Shown here one piece after another: positions 1 through 6,400 of a DNA stretch of 13,748 nt. Location of the stretch: the NCBI GenBank assembly GCA_937884975.1, contig CAKZZS010000035.1, forward strand, positions 1-13,748, in the 5' to 3' direction. The translations under genes were made by a program, and so were the position numbers. The DNA comes from an uncultured Clostridia bacterium. Lineage in GTDB: Bacteria; Bacillota; Clostridia; Oscillospirales; Acutalibacteraceae. A model generated the notes under the pieces. It had not been told where the DNA came from. It searched no databases and saw only the letters and a list, made by a program, of their open reading frames with translations. Every line of letters begins with the position of its first letter. Within the stretch, counting starts at the first letter, position 1.

Positions 1-84
1 AGAATCTCAGGGTTCCTTTTCGTTCATCATCGTTGTTTAATTTTCAAGGTCCAAATTCCGCCGCCTTTTGAGGGGTGGACTTTT
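1..84 (-). other. Probable rRNA operon leader, transcribed leftwards off the window edge
   Basis: Read on the minus strand, 31-52 gives GGACCTTGAAAATTAAACAA followed by CG. This closely resembles the CTTTGAAAACTAAAC-type box in the leader and spacer of Bacillus and Clostridia rRNA operons, which takes part in rRNA processing and antitermination. It lies directly downstream of two tandem minus-strand promoters and no reading frame is apparent. The 16S gene itself is not in the window, so the rRNA identity is inferred from the box and the promoter arrangement. Another stable RNA is the main alternative. Confidence 0.65.
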
Positions 85-114
85 ATGATAACACAAACGT
101 CTTTCCCCTGTCAA
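85..114 (-). promoter_or_regulatory. Candidate rrn P2 promoter (sigma-A type)
   Basis: On the minus strand, TTGACA (109-114) is followed after 18 bases by TATCAT (85-90); read one base earlier it is TTATCA with a 17-base spacer. It sits downstream of a second perfect -35 and upstream of the leader box, the usual arrangement of rRNA tandem promoters. Confidence 0.65.
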
Positions 115-167
115 GAACTTTTTGACATTTTCATAATGAATACGCCGTTTCTCAAGACAGCTTTGAT

Positions 168-228
168 ATAATAGCACACCAAAACCCGGTTGTCAACAAA
201 AATTTTCAAAAAAAATTAAAAAATTTTT
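168..228 (-). promoter_or_regulatory. Candidate rrn P1 promoter with A/T-rich UP-like element
   Basis: On the minus strand, TTGACA (191-196), a 17-base spacer and TATTAT (168-173) form a near-consensus vegetative promoter. Immediately upstream on that strand, 197-228 is made almost entirely of A and T tracts, which fits an UP element binding the RNA polymerase alpha subunit. This combination is typical of very strong stable-RNA promoters. Confidence 0.7.
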
Positions 229-253
229 CGTCAATTTTCGGCATACAATATCT

Positions 254-284
254 TGATTTTTCGCTCGGATTTTTTCCATATTTA
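254..284 (+). promoter_or_regulatory. Candidate sigma-G-like promoter for sleB
   Basis: TGATTT (254-259), a 17-base spacer and CATATTTA (277-284) partly match the forespore sigma-G pattern (roughly TGAATA, then CATACTA). The same CATATTTA with a 17-base spacer precedes spoVAE at 7854-7861. sleB is a sigma-G gene in Bacillus subtilis, which supports the reading, but the -35 matches only four of six positions. Confidence 0.35.
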
Positions 285-343
285 GAATAATAATTTTCAC
301 GCCGTAAATACTAATTTAAAAGTACTAATCGGAGAGTGAAATA

Positions 344-1048
344 ATGAGTTCAGCTTTTTTAAGAAAAAGAAAAAACAAACTGTTTTTACAGATAGTGTGC
401 CTGATAATAATCAACATTATTATACTGTCAATTGCAACAAATATTTATTTCAGCAGGTCAAAAGTTGTTGACGCGCTTTCAAAGCTCGGCTCGCGCGGAG
501 ACGAGGTCAGGCGCATCCAGACCAAGCTCAAGCAGCTCGGTTACTACAATGGAGTAATTGACGGAATATACGGAACGCTGACCAGAAAGGCGGTCATAAG
601 CTTTCAAAGAAGCTGCGGACTTACCGCGGACGGAATTGCTGGTCCGAAGACTCTTCTCTATCTCGGTCTGTCGGGTTCATCCTCGGGTCAGTACAGCAGC
701 AGCGACATCTATCTTATTGCAAAGGTAATAGCTGCCGAAGCCAGGGGCGAAAGCTATACGGGACAGGTAGCCATAGGCGCGGTGATTCTCAACAGGGTTA
801 AGCACGCGTCATTCCCCGATACGGTTGCAGGCGTAATTTATCAGAAAGGCGCATTTACCTGCGTCACGGACAGCAACTGGTCAGTTGAGCCGACCTCATC
901 CTCAAGAAAGGCGGCGCAGGACGCAGTCAACGGCTGGGACCCGACCGGAGGAGCGATATACTATTATAATCCGGCAAAGACAACAAACAAATGGATTTTT
1001 TCAAGACCCGTTACAACGGTCATCGGACACCACACATTTTGTAAATGA
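344..1048 (+). CDS. sleB: SleB-type spore cortex-lytic enzyme
   Basis: A 234-residue peptidoglycan hydrolase that degrades the spore cortex during germination; in Bacillus SleB is a lytic transglycosylase acting on muramic-lactam-containing glycan. Residues 13-33 form a hydrophobic anchor or signal after a basic N-terminus. Residues about 47-108 are a PG_binding_1 domain (three-helix type, with YYNGVIDGIYGTLT and AVISFQ). Residues about 122-233 are the Hydrolase_2/SleB catalytic domain, with AAEARGE placing the likely catalytic glutamate at residue 132, then GQVAIGAVILNR and a C-terminal GHHTFCK. The order and length match SleB rather than CwlJ, which lacks the wall-binding domain. GGAGAG at 331-336 fixes the ATG. 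No ypeB lies beside it, unlike the Bacillus sleB-ypeB operon; the next gene is convergent. Function assignment is firm; in vivo dependence on a YpeB partner cannot be judged. Confidence 0.9.
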   Translation: MSSAFLRKRKNKLFLQIVCLIIINIIILSIATNIYFSRSKVVDALSKLGSRGDEVRRIQTKLKQLGYYNGVIDGIYGTLTRKAVISFQRSCGLTADGIAGPKTLLYLGLSGSSSGQYSSSDIYLIAKVIAAEARGESYTGQVAIGAVILNRVKHASFPDTVAGVIYQKGAFTCVTDSNWSVEPTSSSRKAAQDAVNGWDPTGGAIYYYNPAKTTNKWIFSRPVTTVIGHHTFCK

Positions 1049-1061
1049 TTTATTTATTGTC

Positions 1062-1168
1062 AGCACGCCCCGTTTATATCTGACTTTGTCGGGCGGTAAT
1101 AAACGCCCCTACAATTCGGTTGAGATTCTTCGCTTCGCTCAGAATGACAATAATATGACGAGATGACA
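1062..1168. repeat. Intergenic dispersed-repeat-like sequence
   Basis: Non-coding stretch between sleB and its terminator. It contains a hairpin GGGCG (1091-1095) / CGCCC (1104-1108) followed by CCTACA, then GATTCTTCGCTTCGCTCAGA (from 1123) and ATGACA. The reverse complement, reading TGTCATTCTGAGCGAAGCGA and on, is a sequence I recognise as a frequent intergenic repeat in many gut Firmicutes and other bacterial genomes. Only one copy is in this window, so repetitiveness is from recall rather than seen here. Confidence 0.55.
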
Positions 1169-1171
1169 AAA

Positions 1172-1197
1172 AAGAGGACGGAAAACTCCGTCCTCTT
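1172..1197. terminator. Bidirectional rho-independent terminator between convergent genes
   Basis: A perfect 11-base-pair stem (1172-1182 with 1187-1197) with an AAAC loop. The plus-strand side is followed by CTTTGCTTTTTAA; the minus-strand side runs into six T residues (1168-1173 complemented). It can end both sleB and the surface-protein gene. Confidence 0.85.
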
Positions 1198-1213
1198 CTT
1201 TGCTTTTTAATGT

Positions 1214-3505
1214 TTACGCGTTTGTGCAAATGCCGTACTTGTTGAATTTATAGGTCTTATTTCCTATTTTAACATTACGGTTTATTGCGTTTACGCCGTT
1301 ATTGTAGAAATAATATTTGTATGTCTTGCCATTGGAAGCTTTTATGTTTTGCCAGCCTGTACGCATATAACCGTTTGTACCGAAATAATATCTGTACTTA
1401 ACGCCTTTTGCGTTTGCTATCCACTGCCAGCCGGTTCTCATTACTCCGTTTGCGCCGAAGTAATATTTATATGCTACTCCCTTGCTGTTTTTGATATTTT
1501 GCCAGCCTGTGAGCATTACGCCGTTGGTGTGGAAATAGTACTGATAGGCAACACCCTTACTATTCTTTATCTTCTGCCAGCCTGTCAACATAACTCCGTT
1601 GGAGGGGTTGAAATAGTACTGATAGGCAACGCCCTTTGCGTTCTTTATCTTCTGCCAGCCGGTGAGCATTACTCCGTTGGTGTGGAAATAGTAGGTATAC
1701 TTAACGCCCTTGGAATTTGCTATTTTCTGCCAGCCTGTTACCATACAGCCGTTTGTGCCGAAGTAATATCTGTATGAAACGCCCTTTGAGTTTTTGATGT
1801 TCTGCCAGCCCGTGCGCATAGCGCCGTCCGTGCCGAGATAGTATTTTTTTCCGCCGATTATCTGCCAACCTGTGAGTTTCGCGTCATCTTCATAGTAGTA
1901 TTTTTTGCCGTTTTCTTTTATCCAGCCGTTCCTGAATAGGCGTGTACCAATTACAAATCCGTTTTCATCAATGATATAGAATACGCCGTCAAAGTCGTAC
2001 TCTTCATTACGGCACATTCTTCCATCCTCATATGCAAAGAAATACCTGTTTCCGTCAATCTCCTGTAAACCTACAAGATAACTTCCATCTACATAATAAT
2101 ATGTGTTGCCGTTTTTTTCTATAAAGCCATTTTGGGCAGTCTCTTTTAAACAGTGAACTGTGGCATTTGTTAAGCAATCATTGCCTGATTCAATGCTAAT
2201 ATTATTCCACTCATCAGCTGTTCCGTCAAAATAAACATCAGTTAAAGAGTTGCATCGTCTAAATGCTGCATAACCAATTTTCGTAACGCTATTGGAAAAT
2301 TCTATCTTTGACAAAACTGTACAATCACTAAATCCAAACTCGGGAATTTGAGTGATGTTTTTTGATATTTTTGCGTTCGTCAGAGAATTACATTTTTCAA
2401 ACGCGCCTTCACCTATGTTTGTAACACTGTCAGGGATGGATATGCTTGTTATAGATGTATTTAAAAATGCATAATTACCGATAAGCATGACGGTTTCAGG
2501 GATTGTTACAGATTCAATTTCAGGGTTGAAAATGCTTTCGAAAGAATATCCGCTGTTATTCCAGATTCCAAAAAGACTTGTAACCAGATATCCGTCAATT
2601 TGTGCTGGGATTATTACATTGGTTGAAGTACCGTTATGTTTGTTAATTTCAATTGACATATCATCTATTACAGTATAAGAATAATCACTTTCGGAAGAAT
2701 GTTCACTGTTAAGTACAACAAATCTGTATCCATTTTCATTTGCATAAATTTCGGCATATGAGCCTGCGTATCCGTAAATAGTCAGCAATTCACAGTTTTC
2801 AAATGCATCATCACCGATACCTGTAACACTATCAGGGATAATAATGCTTTTAAGTGATTCACAGTTTTTAAAAGCGTAGTAACCGATATATGTTACGCTG
2901 TCAGGTATTTTTATGCCTGTAAGAGATACACATTTTGAAAATGCCCAATCGCCAATCCACGTCACTTTTTCCGGGATTTTTACACTTTTTAAAAGGGTAC
3001 AATTTGAAAATGATTCCGTAGCAATAAAATCAACGCTGTCAGGAATATCTATGCTATTCTTCCCCTCAGGGCATAACAGCAACTTGGTTTTTTCCTTGTT
3101 GTAAAGAGCTCCGTCATAAGAAGAAAAATTATTATTCCCATCACTAACATAAATACTTTCAAGCGAAGTGCAACCGTAAAAGGAATATATTCCCTGGTCG
3201 AATGCAGAAGATATGCTTTCATTAGCTGTAGGAAATACCTCAACACTCTCCGGAACCGTTACACTTGTAATAAAGTCACAATTCATAAAGGCTTCTCTAA
3301 CAATAGTTACTTTGTTACCGTCAATTGTTGACGGAATTGTAACCTCTGTTGCAGAGCCATTGTACTTATATAATTGTGCTATGCCGTCGCTTTCGGAATA
3401 CTCCCAGTCCCCACTTGTAGTCGCAAAAGTGGTCAAACCTGTCAGCGGTATAGCAGTCAGGACCATAACAAGGACTAATAAAACCGATAATCCTTTTTTT
3501 AACAT
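1214..3505 (-). CDS. Secreted BspA-like leucine-rich-repeat protein with C-terminal wall-binding repeats
   Basis: A 763-residue surface protein. Residues 1-28 are a signal peptide (basic start, long hydrophobic core, likely cut after TFA). Residues about 48-266 and 272-452 are two blocks of BspA/TpLRR-type leucine-rich repeats (LRR_5), with the recurring pattern SVxIPDSVTxIGxxAFxxC. Residues about 458-763 are choline/cell-wall-binding-type repeats built on TGWQ and YYF aromatics. The family is used for adhesion to host or other bacterial surfaces; the C-terminal repeats would hold the protein on wall polymers, since no LPxTG motif is present. The start is supported by GGAGGT at 3514-3519. The gene stands alone between two terminators. 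Its LRR half is more AT-rich than its neighbours and such genes are often laterally acquired or duplicated. Ligand unknown. Confidence 0.85.
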   Translation of the reverse strand: MLKKGLSVLLVLVMVLTAIPLTGLTTFATTSGDWEYSESDGIAQLYKYNGSATEVTIPSTIDGNKVTIVREAFMNCDFITSVTVPESVEVFPTANESISSAFDQGIYSFYGCTSLESIYVSDGNNNFSSYDGALYNKEKTKLLLCPEGKNSIDIPDSVDFIATESFSNCTLLKSVKIPEKVTWIGDWAFSKCVSLTGIKIPDSVTYIGYYAFKNCESLKSIIIPDSVTGIGDDAFENCELLTIYGYAGSYAEIYANENGYRFVVLNSEHSSESDYSYTVIDDMSIEINKHNGTSTNVIIPAQIDGYLVTSLFGIWNNSGYSFESIFNPEIESVTIPETVMLIGNYAFLNTSITSISIPDSVTNIGEGAFEKCNSLTNAKISKNITQIPEFGFSDCTVLSKIEFSNSVTKIGYAAFRRCNSLTDVYFDGTADEWNNISIESGNDCLTNATVHCLKETAQNGFIEKNGNTYYYVDGSYLVGLQEIDGNRYFFAYEDGRMCRNEEYDFDGVFYIIDENGFVIGTRLFRNGWIKENGKKYYYEDDAKLTGWQIIGGKKYYLGTDGAMRTGWQNIKNSKGVSYRYYFGTNGCMVTGWQKIANSKGVKYTYYFHTNGVMLTGWQKIKNAKGVAYQYYFNPSNGVMLTGWQKIKNSKGVAYQYYFHTNGVMLTGWQNIKNSKGVAYKYYFGANGVMRTGWQWIANAKGVKYRYYFGTNGYMRTGWQNIKASNGKTYKYYFYNNGVNAINRNVKIGNKTYKFNKYGICTNA
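1351..1878 (-). repeat. Tandem 75-bp repeats encoding 25-residue wall-binding units
   Basis: The GCCAGCC box (TGWQ on the minus strand) recurs at 1351, 1426, 1501, 1576, 1654, 1729, 1804 and, as GCCAACC, 1864. Steps are 75, 75, 75, 78, 75, 75 and 60 bases, so every unit keeps frame. The 78-base step encodes one extra residue (NPSNG in place of HTNG). The 60-base unit is the plain 20-residue form; the 25-residue units carry a five-residue insert (as in NSKGV). High DNA identity between units suggests recent expansion. Confidence 0.9.
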
Positions 3506-3548
3506 TTCATTCTACCTCCATATATTATTTTAAATAATAAACAATTTA

Positions 3549-3577
3549 ATTATAAATATCAAAGCTATTAAATACAA
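3549..3577 (-). promoter_or_regulatory. Candidate promoter of the LRR surface protein
   Basis: On the minus strand, TATAAT (3549-3554) is perfect; 17 bases upstream is TTGTAT (3572-3577), matching three of six -35 positions. It lies between the upstream terminator (3615-3645) and the ribosome site (3514-3519), so the gene is probably transcribed alone. Confidence 0.4.
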
Positions 3578-3614
3578 TACTCTGGCAGCGTACTTTTAGT
3601 TTTTAAAAATAAAA

Positions 3615-3645
3615 ACAGACCCGAAGCAAAAATCTTCGGGTCTGT
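3615..3645 (-). terminator. Rho-independent terminator after the exporter ATPase gene
   Basis: A perfect 12-base-pair stem ACAGACCCGAAG / CTTCGGGTCTGT (3615-3626 with 3634-3645), seven-base loop, followed on the minus strand by TTTTTATTTTT. It lies 15 bases past the stop of the minus-strand ATPase gene. Confidence 0.88.
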
Positions 3646-3659
3646 CAATATGGTTATTT

Positions 3660-4898
3660 TTATTTACTCGAACAAGTGCATTCTATTGCAAGAAGTCCGG
3701 TGCCCTTGAAAAATTCCGACTGCATTTCAAACGGCTTTTTGTTAATGACCGCTCTGACAAAGCCGGACTGCGGATTCCATATTTCGCACGTCAGGAAATA
3801 GTGACCGGGGAGAAGCTTCGGTGAATGGAGCGTGACGTGAAGCCTGTGCCGACCGAGCTCATTATTGATGATGAATTTTTCTCCCTGACGGTCCGAAGCA
3901 AAAATCTCTTTTTGCTCACTGTCAAGCACCGTTATCGCGCAGGTGAGCATATCCGCAGGCACGTTGACCTCGTAATTTGCGGAAATCTCAATGTTATCGC
4001 CAAGCATAAATACGTTTTGCTTTTCACCGTCCGAATTGCATATAAACGCCTTTTCTGGATGGAGCATATCGTCCTTTGTAAGAAGCAAATCCGCATTCTC
4101 CTTGCGTCTGCGCTCGTTTTCAGCGCGGCGCTCGGCTTTCAGGTAATCCTGATAAGCCTGAACAATAACGCCCGTCTGACCGTAGTCAACTATTTCGCCC
4201 TCCTTAATCCACATACATGAGGAACAGAACGCCTTAATTGTGTTCAGGTCATGGCTTACGAAGAGTATTGTTTTGCCCTGCTTGCGGAATTCTTCCATTT
4301 TTGCAAGACATTTGAGCTTAAAGGATGTATCGCCGACTGCAAGCACCTCGTCAACGATAAGAATATCGGGGTCAAGATTTACGCTTACCGCAAATCCGAG
4401 ACGGCTTTTCATACCGCTTGAATATGTGCGGACAGGCTGGTCAATGAAATCGCCGATATCCGCAAACGCAAGTATATCGTCCATTCGCGAGGTGATTTCG
4501 TCCTTTGAAAGACCGATTGTTCTTCCCTTTATATAAGCGTTTTGTCTTCCCGTAAGCTCCTTGTCGAAGCCCGAGGTCAGTTCAAGCATAGCGACTATTC
4601 TTCCGTTTGTGTCAATAGTGCCGCTTGTCATTTTTGTAACGCCTGTAATCATTTTTAAAAGAGTCGATTTGCCGTTGCCGTTTTTCCCGATAATGCCGAC
4701 GGACTCTCCTCTGGGTATGGTTACCGAAACGTCCTTCATGGCGTAGAATTTTTTATAGGGAACCTTTGAAGAAAAGGCGTTGATAACTCTGTACCACGGG
4801 CGTTTATACTTTTTATAAATTTTTGTAAGGTGTTCGACTTTAACCGAATAATCCTTGCTTTCGTCTATTTCGGAAAGGTTGTAAAGCTTGTTATCCAT
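3660..4898 (-). CDS. ABC exporter ATPase, Wzt/TagH type, with C-terminal extension
   Basis: A 412-residue ATPase that powers export of a finished cell-surface polymer (wall teichoic acid, capsule or O-antigen-like polysaccharide) across the membrane with the adjacent permease. The nucleotide-binding domain covers about residues 20-255: Walker A GKNGNGKST at 71-79, signature YSSGM at 159-163, Walker B ILIVDE at 179-184, H-loop His216. Features such as GRIVAMLELTSGFDKELTGR are typical of the Wzt/TagH/RfbE branch. A charged linker (about 252-275) leads to a beta-rich domain (about 280-405) that fits the Wzt_C carbohydrate-recognition fold, which in E. coli O8/O9a Wzt binds the terminated polymer. 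AGGAGGGTT at 4903-4910 overlaps the permease stop, so the two genes are one operon. The exact substrate is not shown. Confidence 0.85.
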   Translation of the reverse strand: MDNKLYNLSEIDESKDYSVKVEHLTKIYKKYKRPWYRVINAFSSKVPYKKFYAMKDVSVTIPRGESVGIIGKNGNGKSTLLKMITGVTKMTSGTIDTNGRIVAMLELTSGFDKELTGRQNAYIKGRTIGLSKDEITSRMDDILAFADIGDFIDQPVRTYSSGMKSRLGFAVSVNLDPDILIVDEVLAVGDTSFKLKCLAKMEEFRKQGKTILFVSHDLNTIKAFCSSCMWIKEGEIVDYGQTGVIVQAYQDYLKAERRAENERRRKENADLLLTKDDMLHPEKAFICNSDGEKQNVFMLGDNIEISANYEVNVPADMLTCAITVLDSEQKEIFASDRQGEKFIINNELGRHRLHVTLHSPKLLPGHYFLTCEIWNPQSGFVRAVINKKPFEMQSEFFKGTGLLAIECTCSSK

Positions 4899-4909
4899 TT
4901 TAACCCTCC

Positions 4910-5746
4910 TTATAAAACATCCGCAAATTCAGGCGAAAGCTTCTTGTGAAGCGCAGCCGTGAACAGCGCATAGACAATTATAAATCCGATTACATAAGGC
5001 GTATATTTCCAGTGCTGCCAGAACCACGCCTGACCGAGAAAGGCGTCGCGGTAGCCGGTGATAAAATAGTTATACGGATTTAACTGAATTACAGTCCTTA
5101 TGACCTTGTACTTGTCGCCGATTTTTGAAATATCCCAGAGAACCGGGGACAGCCAGAAAAACACGTTAAGAATAGCCTTGACGAGCTGTTCAAAGTCGCG
5201 GCTGACAACGCCGAGAGTGGAAATGAGCGTAGCCGTTATACAGCAGAAAACGAACAGCAGCAGGAAATAGAAGGGGAGCTGAAGCATATAAAGCGTAAGT
5301 CCCTGACCGGAAATAAGAAAAATTCCAATTGTAATTATTATAAGTAAAACGTGCGAAAAGAAATAGCTTATCGTGCTGAAAATCGGAATCGTGCCGACGG
5401 GGAAAAGCATTTTGTTTACGAGGTGACTGTTATGCCTTACGCAAACAACGCCTGCAGAAAGGGTTTCCTGAAGCACAAACCAGGTTATTACGCCCGGAAT
5501 CATCCAGAATATATACTGGATTTTTGTTCCGTCCGCAAGTTCAACCGGCTTGTTGCCTCTGATTCCGACGTTCATCGCAAACCAGTAAACAAGAATGAAT
5601 ACAATAGGTCTTACCAGCGCCCACGCCCAACCGAACAGGGTACTGCTGTATTTCTTTTTCAGTTCGCTTCCCGCCATGGAAAAGGACTGCTTTGTGCATT
5701 TGATATTCACGGCAGTAAGCTCAAAAAGTGCTTTAAAGGGATTCAT
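4910..5746 (-). CDS. ABC-2 type polysaccharide/teichoic acid export permease (Wzm/TagG type)
   Basis: A 278-residue integral membrane partner of the downstream ATPase. About six hydrophobic segments are visible (near residues 40-60, 78-95, 122-145, 151-180, 188-203 and 248-267). Family hallmarks include the N-terminal amphipathic stretch before FGWAWALVRPIV, RDFEQLVKAILNVFFWLSPV around 183-202, and LNPYNYFITGYRDAFL around 222-237. Length agrees with Wzm/TagG proteins (about 260-280). Its stop lies 11 bases before the ATPase start. A GTGAGG ribosome site precedes the ATG. No glycosyltransferase or teichoic acid synthesis gene lies next to the pair in this window, so the exported polymer must be made elsewhere. 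Confidence 0.85.
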   Translation of the reverse strand: MNPFKALFELTAVNIKCTKQSFSMAGSELKKKYSSTLFGWAWALVRPIVFILVYWFAMNVGIRGNKPVELADGTKIQYIFWMIPGVITWFVLQETLSAGVVCVRHNSHLVNKMLFPVGTIPIFSTISYFFSHVLLIIITIGIFLISGQGLTLYMLQLPFYFLLLFVFCCITATLISTLGVVSRDFEQLVKAILNVFFWLSPVLWDISKIGDKYKVIRTVIQLNPYNYFITGYRDAFLGQAWFWQHWKYTPYVIGFIIVYALFTAALHKKLSPEFADVL

Positions 5747-5776
5747 ATTTTACCTCACAAAAAACTTTGTCATTAC

Positions 5777-5805
5777 ATTTTATCATATAAAAAACCGAAT
5801 TGCAA
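5777..5805 (-). promoter_or_regulatory. Candidate promoter of the exporter operon
   Basis: On the minus strand, TTGCAA (5800-5805), 17 bases, TAAAAT (5777-5782). It lies in the 60-base gap after the upstream gene, where I see no terminator hairpin, so read-through from the fumC operon is also possible. Confidence 0.45.
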
Positions 5806-5806
5806 A

Positions 5807-6400
5807 TTATAGCTTTATTACAATAAATCCGCCCTTTGGCGAAACAGACGTGTTCCAGAGCCTTTGAAAATCCAACCACTGAAATTCGCCGTAGGTAACA
5901 GCTTTTACAAAAAAGGCGTCCTCGTATTCCTCATATCCGTTTAATAAAAACCAGTGCCATTCGTAATCCTTATATTCACGGTCGGAGTGATGGAGCAGAA
6001 GATAGGGGACGGGAATGCCCGAATCAAGCTGGGATTTAACGATATTTTGGGCGGCTTCGACGTCTTCGGTTCCTTCAAAGCCCGATACGGTTAAACAGCA
6101 GCTTCTGTCCTTAAGAAACTGCGAAAACCCGTCAATGTAAATATCCAACCTGTCTATTCCTCTCATCCTCGGACGAAGATAAGGCTTGACGATGCTTGCA
6201 AATTTTATATAATCGGATTTTGAAAGATTATTTACATCAAAAGGGTAAAGCCTTGTGCCCTTATATAAATCAAGGTAAATTGACATTTCGCAGACAGTCT
6301 GGGCGGCGCAGCCGCCGAGCCTCATCATCGGTTCTCTGAACCAGTCCTGATTTCCGCCGTAAGACAGTCCCAAACGAAAATGCGGTAATTCCTTTCTCAT
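5807..6400 (-). CDS. Unknown protein, candidate papain-like (C39-like) cysteine peptidase fold
   Basis: A 197-residue protein without signal peptide or membrane segment, so probably cytoplasmic. I do not recognise a named family. The pattern suggests a papain-like or C39-like fold: Gln18 (possible oxyanion-hole residue), then Cys31 in a GGCAAQ motif at a helix start, then His149 in YEWHWFLLNGYE followed by a strand pair, and a C-terminal GGFIVIK strand. The third catalytic residue (Asp or Asn about 15-20 residues after the His) is not obvious, so the protein may be non-proteolytic or a transferase relative. Its ATG follows the fumC stop directly (TAAATG) and its GGAGGA ribosome site (6411-6416) lies inside the end of fumC, so translation is coupled. 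It is conserved-looking and compact; the link to fumarase is unexplained. Confidence 0.75.
   Translation of the reverse strand: MRKELPHFRLGLSYGGNQDWFREPMMRLGGCAAQTVCEMSIYLDLYKGTRLYPFDVNNLSKSDYIKFASIVKPYLRPRMRGIDRLDIYIDGFSQFLKDRSCCLTVSGFEGTEDVEAAQNIVKSQLDSGIPVPYLLLHHSDREYKDYEWHWFLLNGYEEYEDAFFVKAVTYGEFQWLDFQRLWNTSVSPKGGFIVIKL

Noticed and set aside
1349..1777. A 142-codon plus-strand open frame opposite the wall-binding repeats
   Set aside because: It is the antisense of a repetitive gene; its own repeats mirror the 75-base units and it has no ribosome site.
3825..4220. A 131-codon plus-strand frame inside the ATPase gene, and similar antisense frames elsewhere (5351-5812, 6986-7303)
   Set aside because: All lie opposite well-supported genes, with no homology pattern or ribosome site.
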